Shown: piece after piece, positions 7,120 to 14,267 of the stretch
Layout of the letters: each line of letters begins with the position of its first letter
Position numbering within the stretch: position 1 is the first letter of the stretch
From: CAWIOX01 sp963837775
Lineage (GTDB): Bacteria > Pseudomonadota > Gammaproteobacteria > Burkholderiales > Burkholderiaceae_D
Direction of reading: 5' to 3'
Assembly (NCBI GenBank): GCA_963837775.1
Contig: CAWIOX010000012.1
Location: 1-25,153 of the forward strand
DNA length: 25,153 nucleotides
Notes under the pieces: generated by a model
Database searches by the model: none
What the model was told of the DNA's origin: nothing
Seen by the model: only the letters and a program-made list of their open reading frames with translations
Translations under genes and position numbers: made by a program

Positions 7120-8580
7120 TCAAACGCCCTCATCCCCAGCCCTTCTCCCGCTCGCGGGAGAAGGGGGCAAGCGCAGCAGCGCGTTTTGAAACGACGGCGG
7201 CAGCGACGGATGGAGCCGGAACTGCGGGTCGCTGCTGAAGATCTGCATCTTTTGCAGCCAGGCTTCGAATTCCGGCGCGGGCCGCAGTCCCAGCACGCGG
7301 CGCGCATACAGCGCATCGTGGAACGAGGTGGTCTGGTAATTGAGCATGATGTCGTCCGAACCGGGTATCCCCATCACGAAGCTGCAGCCGGCCACGCCGA
7401 GCAGCGTCAGCAGCACGTCCATGTCGTTCTGGTCGGCCTCCGCATGGTTGGTGTAGCAGACGTCGCAGCCCATCGGCAGCCCGAGCAGCTTGGCGCAGAA
7501 ATGGTCTTCCAGCCCGGCGCGGATGATCTGCTTGCCGTCGAACAGGTATTCGGGGCCGATGAAGCCGACCACGGTATTGACCAGCAGCGGCTTGAAACGG
7601 CGCGCGACCGCATACGCGCGCGCTTCGCAGGTCTGCTGGTCGAGCCCGTGGTGCGCATTGGCCGACAGCGCGCTGCCCTGGCCGGTTTCGAAATACATCA
7701 CGTTGTCGCCGACCGTGCCGCGTTTTAGCGACAGCGCGGCGCTGCGCGCTTCGCCCAGCAAATCGAGGCTGACGCCGAAGCTGCGGTTGGTCGCTTCGGT
7801 GCCGCCGACCGACTGGAACACCAGATCGACCGGCGCGCCGCGGTTGATCGCTTCGATCGTGTTGGTGACGTGGGTCAGCACGCAGGACTGGGTCGGGATC
7901 TGGTACTGGTCGATGATGTCGGCCATCATCGTGACCAGCTTGATGACTTGCGGCACGTTGTCGGTGGCCGGATTGATGCCGAACACCGCATCGCCGCTGC
8001 CGTACAGCAAGCCGTCGAGCAGGCTGGCGGCGATGCCGCTGGTGTCGTCGGTCGGGTGGTTCGGCTGCAGCCGGGTCGACATCCGGCCCGGCAGCCCGAT
8101 GGTGTCGCGGAAGGCGGTCACCACGCGGCACTTCTGCGCGACCAGGATCAGGTCCTGGTTGCGCATGATCTTGGACACGGCGGCCGCCATTTCCGGCGTG
8201 ATGCCGGGCGCCAGCGCGGCCAGCGCGGCGCTGTCGACCTCGTCGCCCAGCAGCCAGTTGCGGAAGTCGCCGACCGTCAGGTGGCGCACCGGCGCAAACG
8301 CGGCGGCATCGTGGCTGTCGATGATCAGGCGCGTGATTTCGTCGTCTTCGTAAGGAATCAGCGCTTCATTGAGGAAGGTGGCCAGCGGCAATTCGGCCAG
8401 CGCCATCTGCGCCACGACCCGTTCTTCTGCGCTGTGGGCGGCGACGCCGGCCAGCATGTCGCCCGAGCGCAACGGCGTGGCCTTGGCCATCAGGTCCTTC
8501 AGGTCGCGAAAGCCGTAAGTCTTGCTGCCGACGGTGTGGCTGTACTGATGTGTATGCACGGTACTTGTATTTGTCATCAT
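7120..8580 (-). CDS. eutB: Ethanolamine ammonia-lyase large subunit EutB
   Basis: EutB is the catalytic, adenosylcobalamin-binding subunit of ethanolamine ammonia-lyase. The frame is intact over 486 residues and carries long family signatures, including FRNWLLGDEVDSAALAAL, LQPNHPTDDTSGIAASLLDG, FQSVGGTEATNRSFGVSLD, MYFETGQGSALSANAHHG and FIGPEYLFDGKQIIRAGLED. The usual family length is about 450-465. The surplus is a C-terminal tail, PPSPASGRRAGDEGV, encoded by a REP-like element, so the natural stop seems to have been displaced. The ATG at 8580 is preceded by AAGGAA. The gene is third in a leftward operon after eat and the HAD phosphatase, and a GC-rich hairpin lies in the gap before it. No reactivase (EutA) or adenosyltransferase (EutT) is in the window. 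Whether this subunit works depends on the state of eutC. Confidence 0.96.
   Translation of the reverse strand: MMTNTSTVHTHQYSHTVGSKTYGFRDLKDLMAKATPLRSGDMLAGVAAHSAEERVVAQMALAELPLATFLNEALIPYEDDEITRLIIDSHDAAAFAPVRHLTVGDFRNWLLGDEVDSAALAALAPGITPEMAAAVSKIMRNQDLILVAQKCRVVTAFRDTIGLPGRMSTRLQPNHPTDDTSGIAASLLDGLLYGSGDAVFGINPATDNVPQVIKLVTMMADIIDQYQIPTQSCVLTHVTNTIEAINRGAPVDLVFQSVGGTEATNRSFGVSLDLLGEARSAALSLKRGTVGDNVMYFETGQGSALSANAHHGLDQQTCEARAYAVARRFKPLLVNTVVGFIGPEYLFDGKQIIRAGLEDHFCAKLLGLPMGCDVCYTNHAEADQNDMDVLLTLLGVAGCSFVMGIPGSDDIMLNYQTTSFHDALYARRVLGLRPAPEFEAWLQKMQIFSSDPQFRLHPSLPPSFQNALLRLPPSPASGRRAGDEGV
7127..7167 (+). repeat. REP-like palindromic element B inside the 3' end of eutB
   Basis: The plus strand reads CCCTCATCCCCAGCCC, then a perfect hairpin CTTCTCCCGC / GCGGGAGAAG. 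It is an inverted relative of element A. It lies within the reading frame of eutB and encodes its final residues (about PPSPASGRRAGDEG). The hairpin could also act in mRNA stability or termination between eutB and eutC. Confidence 0.65.
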
Positions 8581-8603
8581 GATGAAATTCCTTGGGGCCG
8601 CAG

Positions 8604-8629
8604 CGCAGCGCCGCAGCCGCGGCGCTGCG
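8604..8629. other. Perfect 11-bp intercistronic hairpin between the HAD gene and eutB
   Basis: CGCAGCGCCGC at 8604-8614 pairs perfectly with GCGGCGCTGCG at 8619-8629 around a four-base loop. No T-tract follows on either strand, so it is not a standard terminator. Its place just downstream of the HAD stop and upstream of the eutB ribosome site suits an mRNA-stabilising or processing element. Confidence 0.55.
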
Positions 8630-8637
8630 TCAACTTG

Positions 8638-9940
8638 TCAGGCGGTCAGCAGCGGTTCCGACTTGCCGTACTTGATGCTGGTTTCCGCCGGCAGCCAGTT
8701 GCCGGTCGCTTCCTGCCGGCCCTGCAGCAGGAAGCGCGGCTGCGCGGCCTGCAACTTCTCGGCAGCCAGTTTCGACAGCTCGCCGATCTTGCCTTTTTTC
8801 ATGCGGTTGACGATCAGGCCCAGCCGGGTGTCCGGGAAGTCGCGCAACATATCGTAATCACCGTCGCTGTCGCCGGCAACGAAAATCGGGCCGTAGCCTT
8901 TTTTGCCGGACAGTTCGCGTTTGATCACTTCCGTCTTGCCCGGCCCCCAGTTCAGCGGCCAGCCTTTCAGATAGGCGTTCTTGTAGAGCTCGCCGTCGCG
9001 CTCCAGGCGCAGCCCCAGCACATTTTGCGCCGGCACGTTGTAGCCGTATTTCGGCAGCCCGGCGAACACCGCGACCACGTCTTCCAGCGAGGCGGTGCTG
9101 ACATAGACATCGATGCCGTGCGCGCGCAACGCATCCATCAGGCCGCCGATTTCGCTGCACAAGCGGATGCCGTGAAAATGCGTGACGCTGACCACGCCGG
9201 CCTTGCCGGCTTGCGCCGCGGGGCTGGTGTATCTGGTCTTGCTCAGTGCCGCGCCCAGCGCCGCATCGTTCGACGCTTCGGCCAGCGCCTTCACTTCGGC
9301 CACGCTCATGTTGGCGAAGAAATAGATCGCCCACGGATAGCCGACATGGACGCCATGCGTGTCGTTGACCGCTTCATACAGGTAATACAGCTTGGCGCGG
9401 AAATCCAGGAACTGGCCGGTGGCGCTGACTTCTTCCAGCGTCTTGCCGCCCGCGAAGCCCTTGAAATTGGCGTGCAGGAAAGCGTAGTCGGCGTCCAGAT
9501 CGGCGCAGATCGACTCCAGGTCAACGACCGCGCCGGCCGCGTTCTTGAAGTCGGCGGTGAACGGCCCGGGCGGGACGTTCTGGCGGATGATCGCGCTGAA
9601 CTCGGCCGGGCTCAGCTTGAATGACAGCGTGTTGATCTGATGCATCAGCAGCGCTTCTTCGCAGTCGTTCATGATGCTGGTGTTGTCCCAGTCGAATACC
9701 GCATACGGGCGATGGCTGGCTTTATAGCCGGGCGCAGTGTTGCCGTGGCTGGCGATCAGGTCCGCGATCAGTTGCCGGTTGCGCGGCGACCATTTGGCGC
9801 GCTCCAGAACAACGCCAGCAGTCCTTCGCCGCGGCCGCATTGCCGACCGCGGGCACGCTCGCCAATGCGGCGCCGGCTGCGCTGGCCAGCAAGCCGCCCA
9901 AAAAGCGCCTGCGTTGAACTGTCTGTGTGATTTTTTTCAT
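8638..9940 (-). CDS. Tat-exported HAD-family phosphatase, frameshifted near the N-terminus
   Basis: The protein is a haloacid-dehalogenase phosphatase of the phosphoserine/phosphorylcholine phosphatase type. Catalytic motif I is FDWDNTS, motif II VSTAS, motif III the Lys of GKTEVIKREL, and motif IV GDSDGDYDM. The main frame is open from 9840 to 8638 (400 codons). Upstream, in another frame starting at ATG 9940, lies a clear Tat signal, MKKITQTVQRRRFLGGLLAS followed by an AAGAALASVPAVGNAAAA stretch. The frames join if one G is removed at about 9823-9824 (reading AAKTAGVVLERAKW), and the whole 1303-bp span is one base over a multiple of three. So the original product was probably a 433-residue periplasmic enzyme. 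Its place between eat and eutB suggests release of ethanolamine from phosphoethanolamine, as the Pseudomonas PchP family can do. The substrate is inference. Confidence 0.8.
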
Positions 9941-9966
9941 TTTGCTTATTCTTGAAAAGTGGGGCG

Positions 9967-9994
9967 GCTGAGCCGGGATGCACGCCGGCTCAGC
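9967..9994. other. Perfect 10-bp intercistronic hairpin between eat and the HAD gene
   Basis: GCTGAGCCGG at 9967-9976 pairs perfectly with CCGGCTCAGC at 9985-9994 across an eight-base loop. It begins just downstream of the eat stop. In the direction of the operon it is followed by cgccccactttt, only a weak T-tract, so partial termination or mRNA processing is possible. Confidence 0.55.
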
Positions 9995-10008
9995 GGGGCA
10001 ATGTCGGA

Positions 10009-11403
10009 TCAGCTTCCGGCGCGTTGCGCTGCGGCAAAGACCGCATTGTCGCGATGGTGGCCGGTCAGCCTGAAATAACCGTAACCGAGCGCCAGGAAGG
10101 CCACGAAGATGCCGAAAATCAAGGGGTTGTAATAAATCATCGTGGCCATGCAGACGCCGGCGCCGAGCAGCGCGAAGGCCGGGAACAGCGGGTAGAACGG
10201 CGCCCGGAACGGGCGCACCATGTGCGGCTCCTTGCGGCGCAGCTGGAACAGGCTCAGCATGCTGATGATGTACATCAGGATCGCGCCGAACACCGACATG
10301 GTGACGATATTCGCGGTCAGGGTCTGGCCGCCGATCTTGATCAGCTCATCGCTGTAGATGGCGGCGATGCCGATCGCGCCGCCGGCCAGGATCGCGCGGT
10401 GCGGGGTCTTGAAGCGCGGATGCACCTTGGCGAAATACGAGGGCAGGTAGGCTTCCCGCGACAGCGCGAAAATCTGGCGCGAATAACCGAGGATGATGCC
10501 GTGGAACGACGCGATCAGGCCGAACAGGCCGAGCCAGACCAGCATGTGCAGCCAGCCGCTGTGTTCGCCGACGATCAGTTTCATCGCTTGCGGCAACGGG
10601 TCGTTGATGTTGGCCAGCTTGGTCCAGTCACCGGCGCCGCCGGCAAACACCATCACGCCGATCGCCAGCACCACCAGCGTCAGGATGCCGGTGATGTAGG
10701 CGATCGGGATCGAGCGTTTCGGGTCCTTGGCTTCTTCGGCCGCCATCGCGACGCCTTCGATTGCGAGGAAGAACCAGATCGCAAACGGAATCGCCGCAAA
10801 CATGCCGGGAATCGATGCCAGGCTGAAACTGTCCTGGCCCGACCAGCCGCCCTTGGTGAAATTGGCCATCGAGAAGCCGGGCGACACCACGCCCATGAAC
10901 ACCAGCAGCTCGAAAATCGCGAACAGCGTCACCACCAGCTCGAACGTGGCGGCAATCTGCACCCCGACGATATTCAGCGTCATGAACACGATATACGCGC
11001 CCAGTGCGGCCGTTTTCGGGTCGAGCGACGGGAATTGCACGTTCAGGTAGGCGCCGATCGCCAGTGCGATGGCGGGCGGCGCGAACACGAATTCAATCAG
11101 CGTCGCGGCGCCGGCCAGATAGCCGCCGGTCTCGCCGAAAGCGCGCTTGCTGTACGCGAACGGCCCGCCGGCATGCGGAATCGAGGTGGTCAGCTCGGTG
11201 AAGCTGAAGATGAAGGTCGCATACATCGCGGCAATGAACAGCGAGGTGATGGTGAAGCCGAGCGTGCCGGCCGAAGCCCAGCCGTAGCTCCAGCCGAAGT
11301 ATTCGCCGGAAATAACCAGCCCGACCGCAATCCCCCATAGCTGCAGGGTACTGAGTACCGGCTTGAGCACGTGCCCGCCGTGCGAATGTGTAGTTGGGTT
11401 CAT
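10009..11403 (-). CDS. eat: Ethanolamine permease (APC superfamily)
   Basis: This 464-residue inner-membrane transporter of the amino acid-polyamine-organocation superfamily has about twelve hydrophobic segments. Typical ethanolamine-permease stretches are LQLWGIAVGLVISGEYFGWS near the N-terminus, FTELTTSIPHAGGPFAYSKR, IWFFLAIEGVAMAAEEAKDP and SFHGIILGYSRQIFALSREA. It should import ethanolamine for EutBC. The start ATG 11403 follows AGGAGATTAGAG. It is the first gene of the leftward operon with the HAD phosphatase, eutB and eutC. A 49-bp element shared with the acoD upstream region lies 100-150 bases before the start, giving a leader of roughly 93 bases. The frame is intact, unlike several neighbours. 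Confidence 0.93.
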   Translation of the reverse strand: MNPTTHSHGGHVLKPVLSTLQLWGIAVGLVISGEYFGWSYGWASAGTLGFTITSLFIAAMYATFIFSFTELTTSIPHAGGPFAYSKRAFGETGGYLAGAATLIEFVFAPPAIALAIGAYLNVQFPSLDPKTAALGAYIVFMTLNIVGVQIAATFELVVTLFAIFELLVFMGVVSPGFSMANFTKGGWSGQDSFSLASIPGMFAAIPFAIWFFLAIEGVAMAAEEAKDPKRSIPIAYITGILTLVVLAIGVMVFAGGAGDWTKLANINDPLPQAMKLIVGEHSGWLHMLVWLGLFGLIASFHGIILGYSRQIFALSREAYLPSYFAKVHPRFKTPHRAILAGGAIGIAAIYSDELIKIGGQTLTANIVTMSVFGAILMYIISMLSLFQLRRKEPHMVRPFRAPFYPLFPAFALLGAGVCMATMIYYNPLIFGIFVAFLALGYGYFRLTGHHRDNAVFAAAQRAGS

Positions 11404-11494
11404 CTCTAATCTCCTATCCTGTCTGGTCTCTGGTGCCTGTAGTAGTTTTTAAATCAGCCCGTATGCGCGGCCAATCGGCGGACATGGCAATTGT

Positions 11495-11519
11495 CCTGGA
11501 TTGACTATAACCATCCAGG
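11495..11519. promoter_or_regulatory. Inverted repeat around the eat -10 region
   Basis: CCTGGAT at 11495-11501 and ATCCAGG at 11513-11519 are perfect inverted arms 11 bases apart. They flank the candidate -10 TATAGT of eat. The acoD copy of the promoter lacks this feature, so it may be an eat-specific repressor site or a leader structure. Confidence 0.4.
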
Positions 11520-11551
11520 TTTTTTGGCGTTATCGGATTTTGGCAAAGTTT
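11503..11551 (-). promoter_or_regulatory. Shared ethanolamine promoter element, eat copy
   Basis: Forty-nine bases align without gaps to 15989-16037 upstream of acoD, with 41 identical by hand count. Read on the minus strand, it contains a conserved TTTGCC-aAAATcCGATAACGC block, then 17 bases, then TATAGT (11504-11509) as a -10-like hexamer. The weak -35 suggests activator dependence. The conserved upstream block is the obvious candidate site for the AraC-type regulator encoded at 16134-17156. Confidence 0.6.
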
Positions 11552-11675
11552 TGAAATGCGTATTTTGGCTTGCTTCGGATGCGGGGATGGCCGGGCGGAG
11601 GCGCTCTGATGCGCTTGGGCAATTGAGCTGTGTTATCCGGCCCTGATGCGGGCTGCCGTTTTGAGGGGAGGGCTG

Positions 11676-11972
11676 TCACGCGCAGCCGGCGTACTGCCTG
11701 CAGTCGTTGCGAACGCTGCGCCACCACTCCAGCATCTGTTCGAAGCTGCCGCCAAAGCTGCGTTCGAGAAGCTCTTCCGCCACCATCGAGCAGTCGGCGG
11801 CGGTGTCGGAATCCAGGAAGGTGCTCGATGCCAGTTGGTCGCATTCGAGATAGGCCGCCTTCAGTTCTGCCTGCGACAGTGCCTTTAAATGGGAACGGTC
11901 GGGCGGTTGCGCATTGGCGGTAAGTGCCGCGAGAGTCAGGCACATCAACGATGCTTTCAGCGTAAAGCGCAT
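11676..11972 (-). CDS. Small secreted protein of unknown function
   Basis: The 98-residue protein starts with a signal peptide (MRFTLKASLMCLTLAALTANAQ, cleavage after about residue 21). The mature part of about 77 residues is helical and has four cysteines (in LECDQLA, DCSMVAEELL, NDCRQY and AGCA), which could form two periplasmic disulfides. I do not recognise the family. The start ATG 11972 is supported by AGGAG with an eight-base gap. It stands alone between the eat promoter and the divergent symporter gene, so a link to ethanolamine use cannot be claimed. Confidence 0.7.
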   Translation of the reverse strand: MRFTLKASLMCLTLAALTANAQPPDRSHLKALSQAELKAAYLECDQLASSTFLDSDTAADCSMVAEELLERSFGGSFEQMLEWWRSVRNDCRQYAGCA

Positions 11973-12168
11973 GGTCGGGTTCTCCTCAGTGCCTTTTCAA
12001 AAACTGTCGTGAAGATAAAAAGTACACGGCTTAACGGCGTGCTGATTTGTTCGCCATCAATCAACCCGTCGGTGCTTGCTCTGTCGTCGCGCAATTCGCT
12101 GCCAAAGCACCTGGAAATGCCTGTCACTTTGACGAATGATGGGGGGTATAGGCAAAAACATATCATTA

Positions 12169-12220
12169 GCCGCACGATTTCATTGGCCTTTTAAATATAC
12201 AGCGGGCTGTATATTCTCAT
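12169..12220 (+). repeat. Dispersed 52-nt intergenic repeat, copy 2
   Basis: This is the partner of 6093-6144 (43 of 52 identical, ungapped). It contains a perfect inverted repeat, AATATACAG at 12194-12202 and CTGTATATT at 12207-12215, with a CGGG centre. It lies about 150 bases upstream of the symporter start. It may be a regulator site carried in a larger repeat, or a small structured element. Confidence 0.6.
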
Positions 12221-12293
12221 GTGAAAACGCCTGCCGGAATCGGCTTGCGGCTCTTGTTCGAGTCCGCGATGTTTGGATGCAGGCTTGAAACAT

Positions 12294-12322
12294 GACTTCC
12301 GGTGTTGGCGAACTGCTACAAT
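12294..12322 (+). promoter_or_regulatory. Candidate extended -10 promoter for the symporter gene
   Basis: TGC-TACAAT (the -10 hexamer at 12317-12322) is an extended -10 motif. No good -35 is seen 17 bases upstream. It lies 48 bases before the ATG at 12370. Confidence 0.35.
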
Positions 12323-12369
12323 TTCGCCCTTTCGCCGCACGGCGGCGTATCAATGGAAGAAAAAACCTC

Positions 12370-13773
12370 ATGGGCCAACACAATCACAGCGTGAAGCGGG
12401 CCGGCTTCACTTCCGGCTTCGGCGTGCTGGCCGCCACCCTCGGTTCGGCGGTCGGCCTGGGCAATATCTGGAAATTCCCCTATTTGACCGGCGCCAACGG
12501 CGGTGCCGGCTTTTTGCTGGTGTACTTGCTGGCGACGCTGCTGGTCGGCTTGCCGGTGATGATTGCCGAGATCACGCTCGGGCGTCAGGCCAAGGCCAAT
12601 CCCGTTAGCGCACTGCAGGCGCTGGCGCCGAAGGGGCAGCCGTGGTGGCTGATCGGTGCGGCCGGCATGCTGGCCGCGTTCCTGATCCTGTCTTTCTACT
12701 CGGAAGTGGTGGCCTGGGTCTTCGCCTATGTGGTCAAGGCGATCGGCGGCTCGATCCTCAGCAGCGACCGGCATGTCACCGAGGCGGCGTTCGGCGCGCT
12801 GATCAGCGATCCGCTGCAGTCGCTGCTGTGGCAGTGGGGCGTGCTGGCCTTCATCGGCGGCATCCTGCTGCTGGGCGTGACCAAGGGCATCGAGGCGCTG
12901 ACCAAGAAGCTGATGCCGCTGCTGTTCCTGCTGCTGTTGCTGCTGTGCGTAGTCAGCCTGACGCTGGACAAGGCGCCCGAAGGACTGGCATTCCTGTTCA
13001 ATCCCGATTTCAGCAAGATCACCGCTTCGGTGGTGCTGACCGCGATGGGGCTGGCGTTTTTCAAGCTGTCGATCGGGATGGGCACGATGATGACTTATGG
13101 CAGTTATTTCCGTGACGACCAGAACATTCCGCTGACGACTTTGCGCGTGATGAGCGCCGATCTGTGCGTGTCGATGCTGGCCGGGATTGCCATTTTTCCG
13201 GCGGTATTCACCTTCGGCTTCGCGCCGGCAGCCGGCCCGGCGCTGGTGTTCATTACCATTCCGGCGGTGTTTTCGCAGATTCCGATGGGGCAGTTGCTGA
13301 TGGTAATCTTCTTTGTGCTGGCGGCGGTTGCCGCAACCGGTGCGATGCTGTCGCTGATGGAAGTGCCGGTGGTGATTTTCCACGAGCGTTTTGGCCTGTC
13401 GCGGCCGCAGGCGACGCTGCTGACCATCGCTCTGCTGGCGCTGCTGGGTTCCAGTTGCGCGCTGACCAACAGCACGCTGGCGAACTTCAAATTGTTCGGC
13501 CTGACCATGTTCGATCTGTTCGACTTCGTGTCGTCGAACATCATCCTGCCGGCAGGCGGCATCTTCATCGCGCTGTTTGTCGGCTGGGTCTGGGGCATCG
13601 AAAATTTCAGGAAGGCACTGGCGCAACCACGGCCAGCTGCGCAACGAAAAAATGGCGCGCGCGGTGTTCTTCCTGCTGCGCTATGTGTCGCCGCTGCTGA
13701 TCCTGATCGTGATGCTGAAAGGGCTGAACCTGTTCTAGCGCGTTTTTCTCACTGTGCGCTTCGCTGTTGCTGA
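12370..13773 (+). CDS. Sodium-dependent transporter of the NSS/SNF family, frameshifted at the C-terminus
   Basis: The protein is a LeuT-fold neurotransmitter:sodium symporter that takes up an amino acid or amine with Na+. The NSS signature opens it (GSAVGLGNIWKFPYLTGANG near residues 25-45), and about eleven to twelve hydrophobic segments follow. I start it at ATG 12370 (MGQHNHSVKRAGFTSGFG). As written, the last 45 or so residues after ENFRKALA are a hydrophilic Arg/Ala-rich tail ending at 13773. A one-base shift at about 13624 restores a normal ending, NHGQLRNEKMARAVFFLL and then LILIVMLKGLNLF, with a stop at 13736-13738. The 1369-bp span is one base over a multiple of three. So the gene carries a +1 indel or a sequence error. 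The substrate is unknown; its position between the two ethanolamine operons makes an amine or amino acid plausible. Confidence 0.85.
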   Translation: MGQHNHSVKRAGFTSGFGVLAATLGSAVGLGNIWKFPYLTGANGGAGFLLVYLLATLLVGLPVMIAEITLGRQAKANPVSALQALAPKGQPWWLIGAAGMLAAFLILSFYSEVVAWVFAYVVKAIGGSILSSDRHVTEAAFGALISDPLQSLLWQWGVLAFIGGILLLGVTKGIEALTKKLMPLLFLLLLLLCVVSLTLDKAPEGLAFLFNPDFSKITASVVLTAMGLAFFKLSIGMGTMMTYGSYFRDDQNIPLTTLRVMSADLCVSMLAGIAIFPAVFTFGFAPAAGPALVFITIPAVFSQIPMGQLLMVIFFVLAAVAATGAMLSLMEVPVVIFHERFGLSRPQATLLTIALLALLGSSCALTNSTLANFKLFGLTMFDLFDFVSSNIILPAGGIFIALFVGWVWGIENFRKALAQPRPAAQRKNGARGVLPAALCVAAADPDRDAERAEPVLARFSHCALRCC

Positions 13774-13781
13774 AGCGCACA
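13753..13781. terminator. Hairpin between the convergent symporter and DUF779 genes
   Basis: TGTGCGCTTC at 13753-13762 pairs perfectly with GAAGCGCACA at 13772-13781 around a nine-base loop. It sits between the ends of two convergent genes, 15 bases after the restored symporter stop. No T-tract follows on either strand, so termination would be atypical. Confidence 0.45.
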
Positions 13782-13798
13782 CTGCATTGAGCCTGGCG

Positions 13799-14159
13799 TC
13801 ATGCCGCTGCGGCAGTCATCTCCGAGAACAAACGCGATCGCGTCAGGAAACGCTTGCCGGTGCCGTTCTCCAGCGAGAACATGCCGCCGTTGCCGTCGAC
13901 CACATCGATGATCAGCTGCGTATGCTTCCAGTATTCGTATTGTTCGGTGCCCATGTAGAACGGCACCCCCTCCAGATTGCCCAGGTAGATGTCGCTGCCG
14001 CTGATGTTGAAGTCATCGGCCGGATAGCACATCGGCGCACTGCCGTCGCAACAGCCGCCGGACTGGAAGAACACCAGCGGGCCGTGCTGTCTGGCGCAGC
14101 ATCCGGATCAGTTCCAGCGCCGCCTCCGTGGCCAGCACGCGCGCAATAAGATGCTGCAT
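13799..14159 (-). pseudogene. DUF779 protein, frameshifted (acetaldehyde dehydrogenase partner gene)
   Basis: The N-terminal part (MQHLIARVLATEAALELIRM, from ATG 14159 with GGGAG upstream) and the C-terminal part (VFFQSGGCCDGSAPMCYPAD onward, to the stop at 13799) are in different frames. They join as LRQQHGPLVFFQSGG if one base is removed near 14090, giving 119 residues, the normal DUF779 length. The conserved GGCCDGS and MCYP cysteine motifs are intact. DUF779 genes commonly sit beside ExaC/AcoD-type aldehyde dehydrogenases, and here the gene follows acoD on the same strand. The function is not established; the cysteines suggest metal binding. The indel may be a sequencing error. Confidence 0.8.
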
Positions 14160-14267
14160 CGATCTCGCTCCCCATCAAAAAACCTCCGGCGCACCGGGCC
14201 GATGCGCCGGCGCCCGGCGCGCCGGAGGCTACTTCACTTCACGTCACTTTTCACTGCAGATCTACAA

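Larger units (their letters stand above)
11973..12369. other. Divergent intergenic region between the small secreted protein and the symporter gene
   Basis: These 397 bases hold the second copy of a dispersed 52-nt repeat (12169-12220), with a perfect internal inverted repeat, and a candidate promoter at 12294-12322. A GGGGGGTATAGGCAAAAA stretch at about 12141-12158 is also weakly shared with the first repeat copy. No protein or RNA gene is recognised. Confidence 0.5.

Noticed and set aside
7870..9624. A 584-codon plus-strand open frame over eutB and the HAD gene
   Set aside because: Both minus-strand genes have clear family motifs; the plus-strand product is Arg/Gln/His-rich shadow sequence.
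11404..11502. A cobalamin riboswitch in the eat leader, as the lyase needs adenosylcobalamin
   Set aside because: The leader is only about 93 bases and I see no B12-box-like sequence; regulation through the AraC-type protein is simpler.
11503..11551. A sigma-54 promoter in the shared element because of its TGGCAAA
   Set aside because: No GG-N10-GC spacing of a -24/-12 promoter is present on either strand.
12194..12215. A LexA (SOS) box in the ACAG/CTGT palindrome
   Set aside because: LexA boxes read CTGT-N8-ACAG; here the half-sites are in the opposite order.
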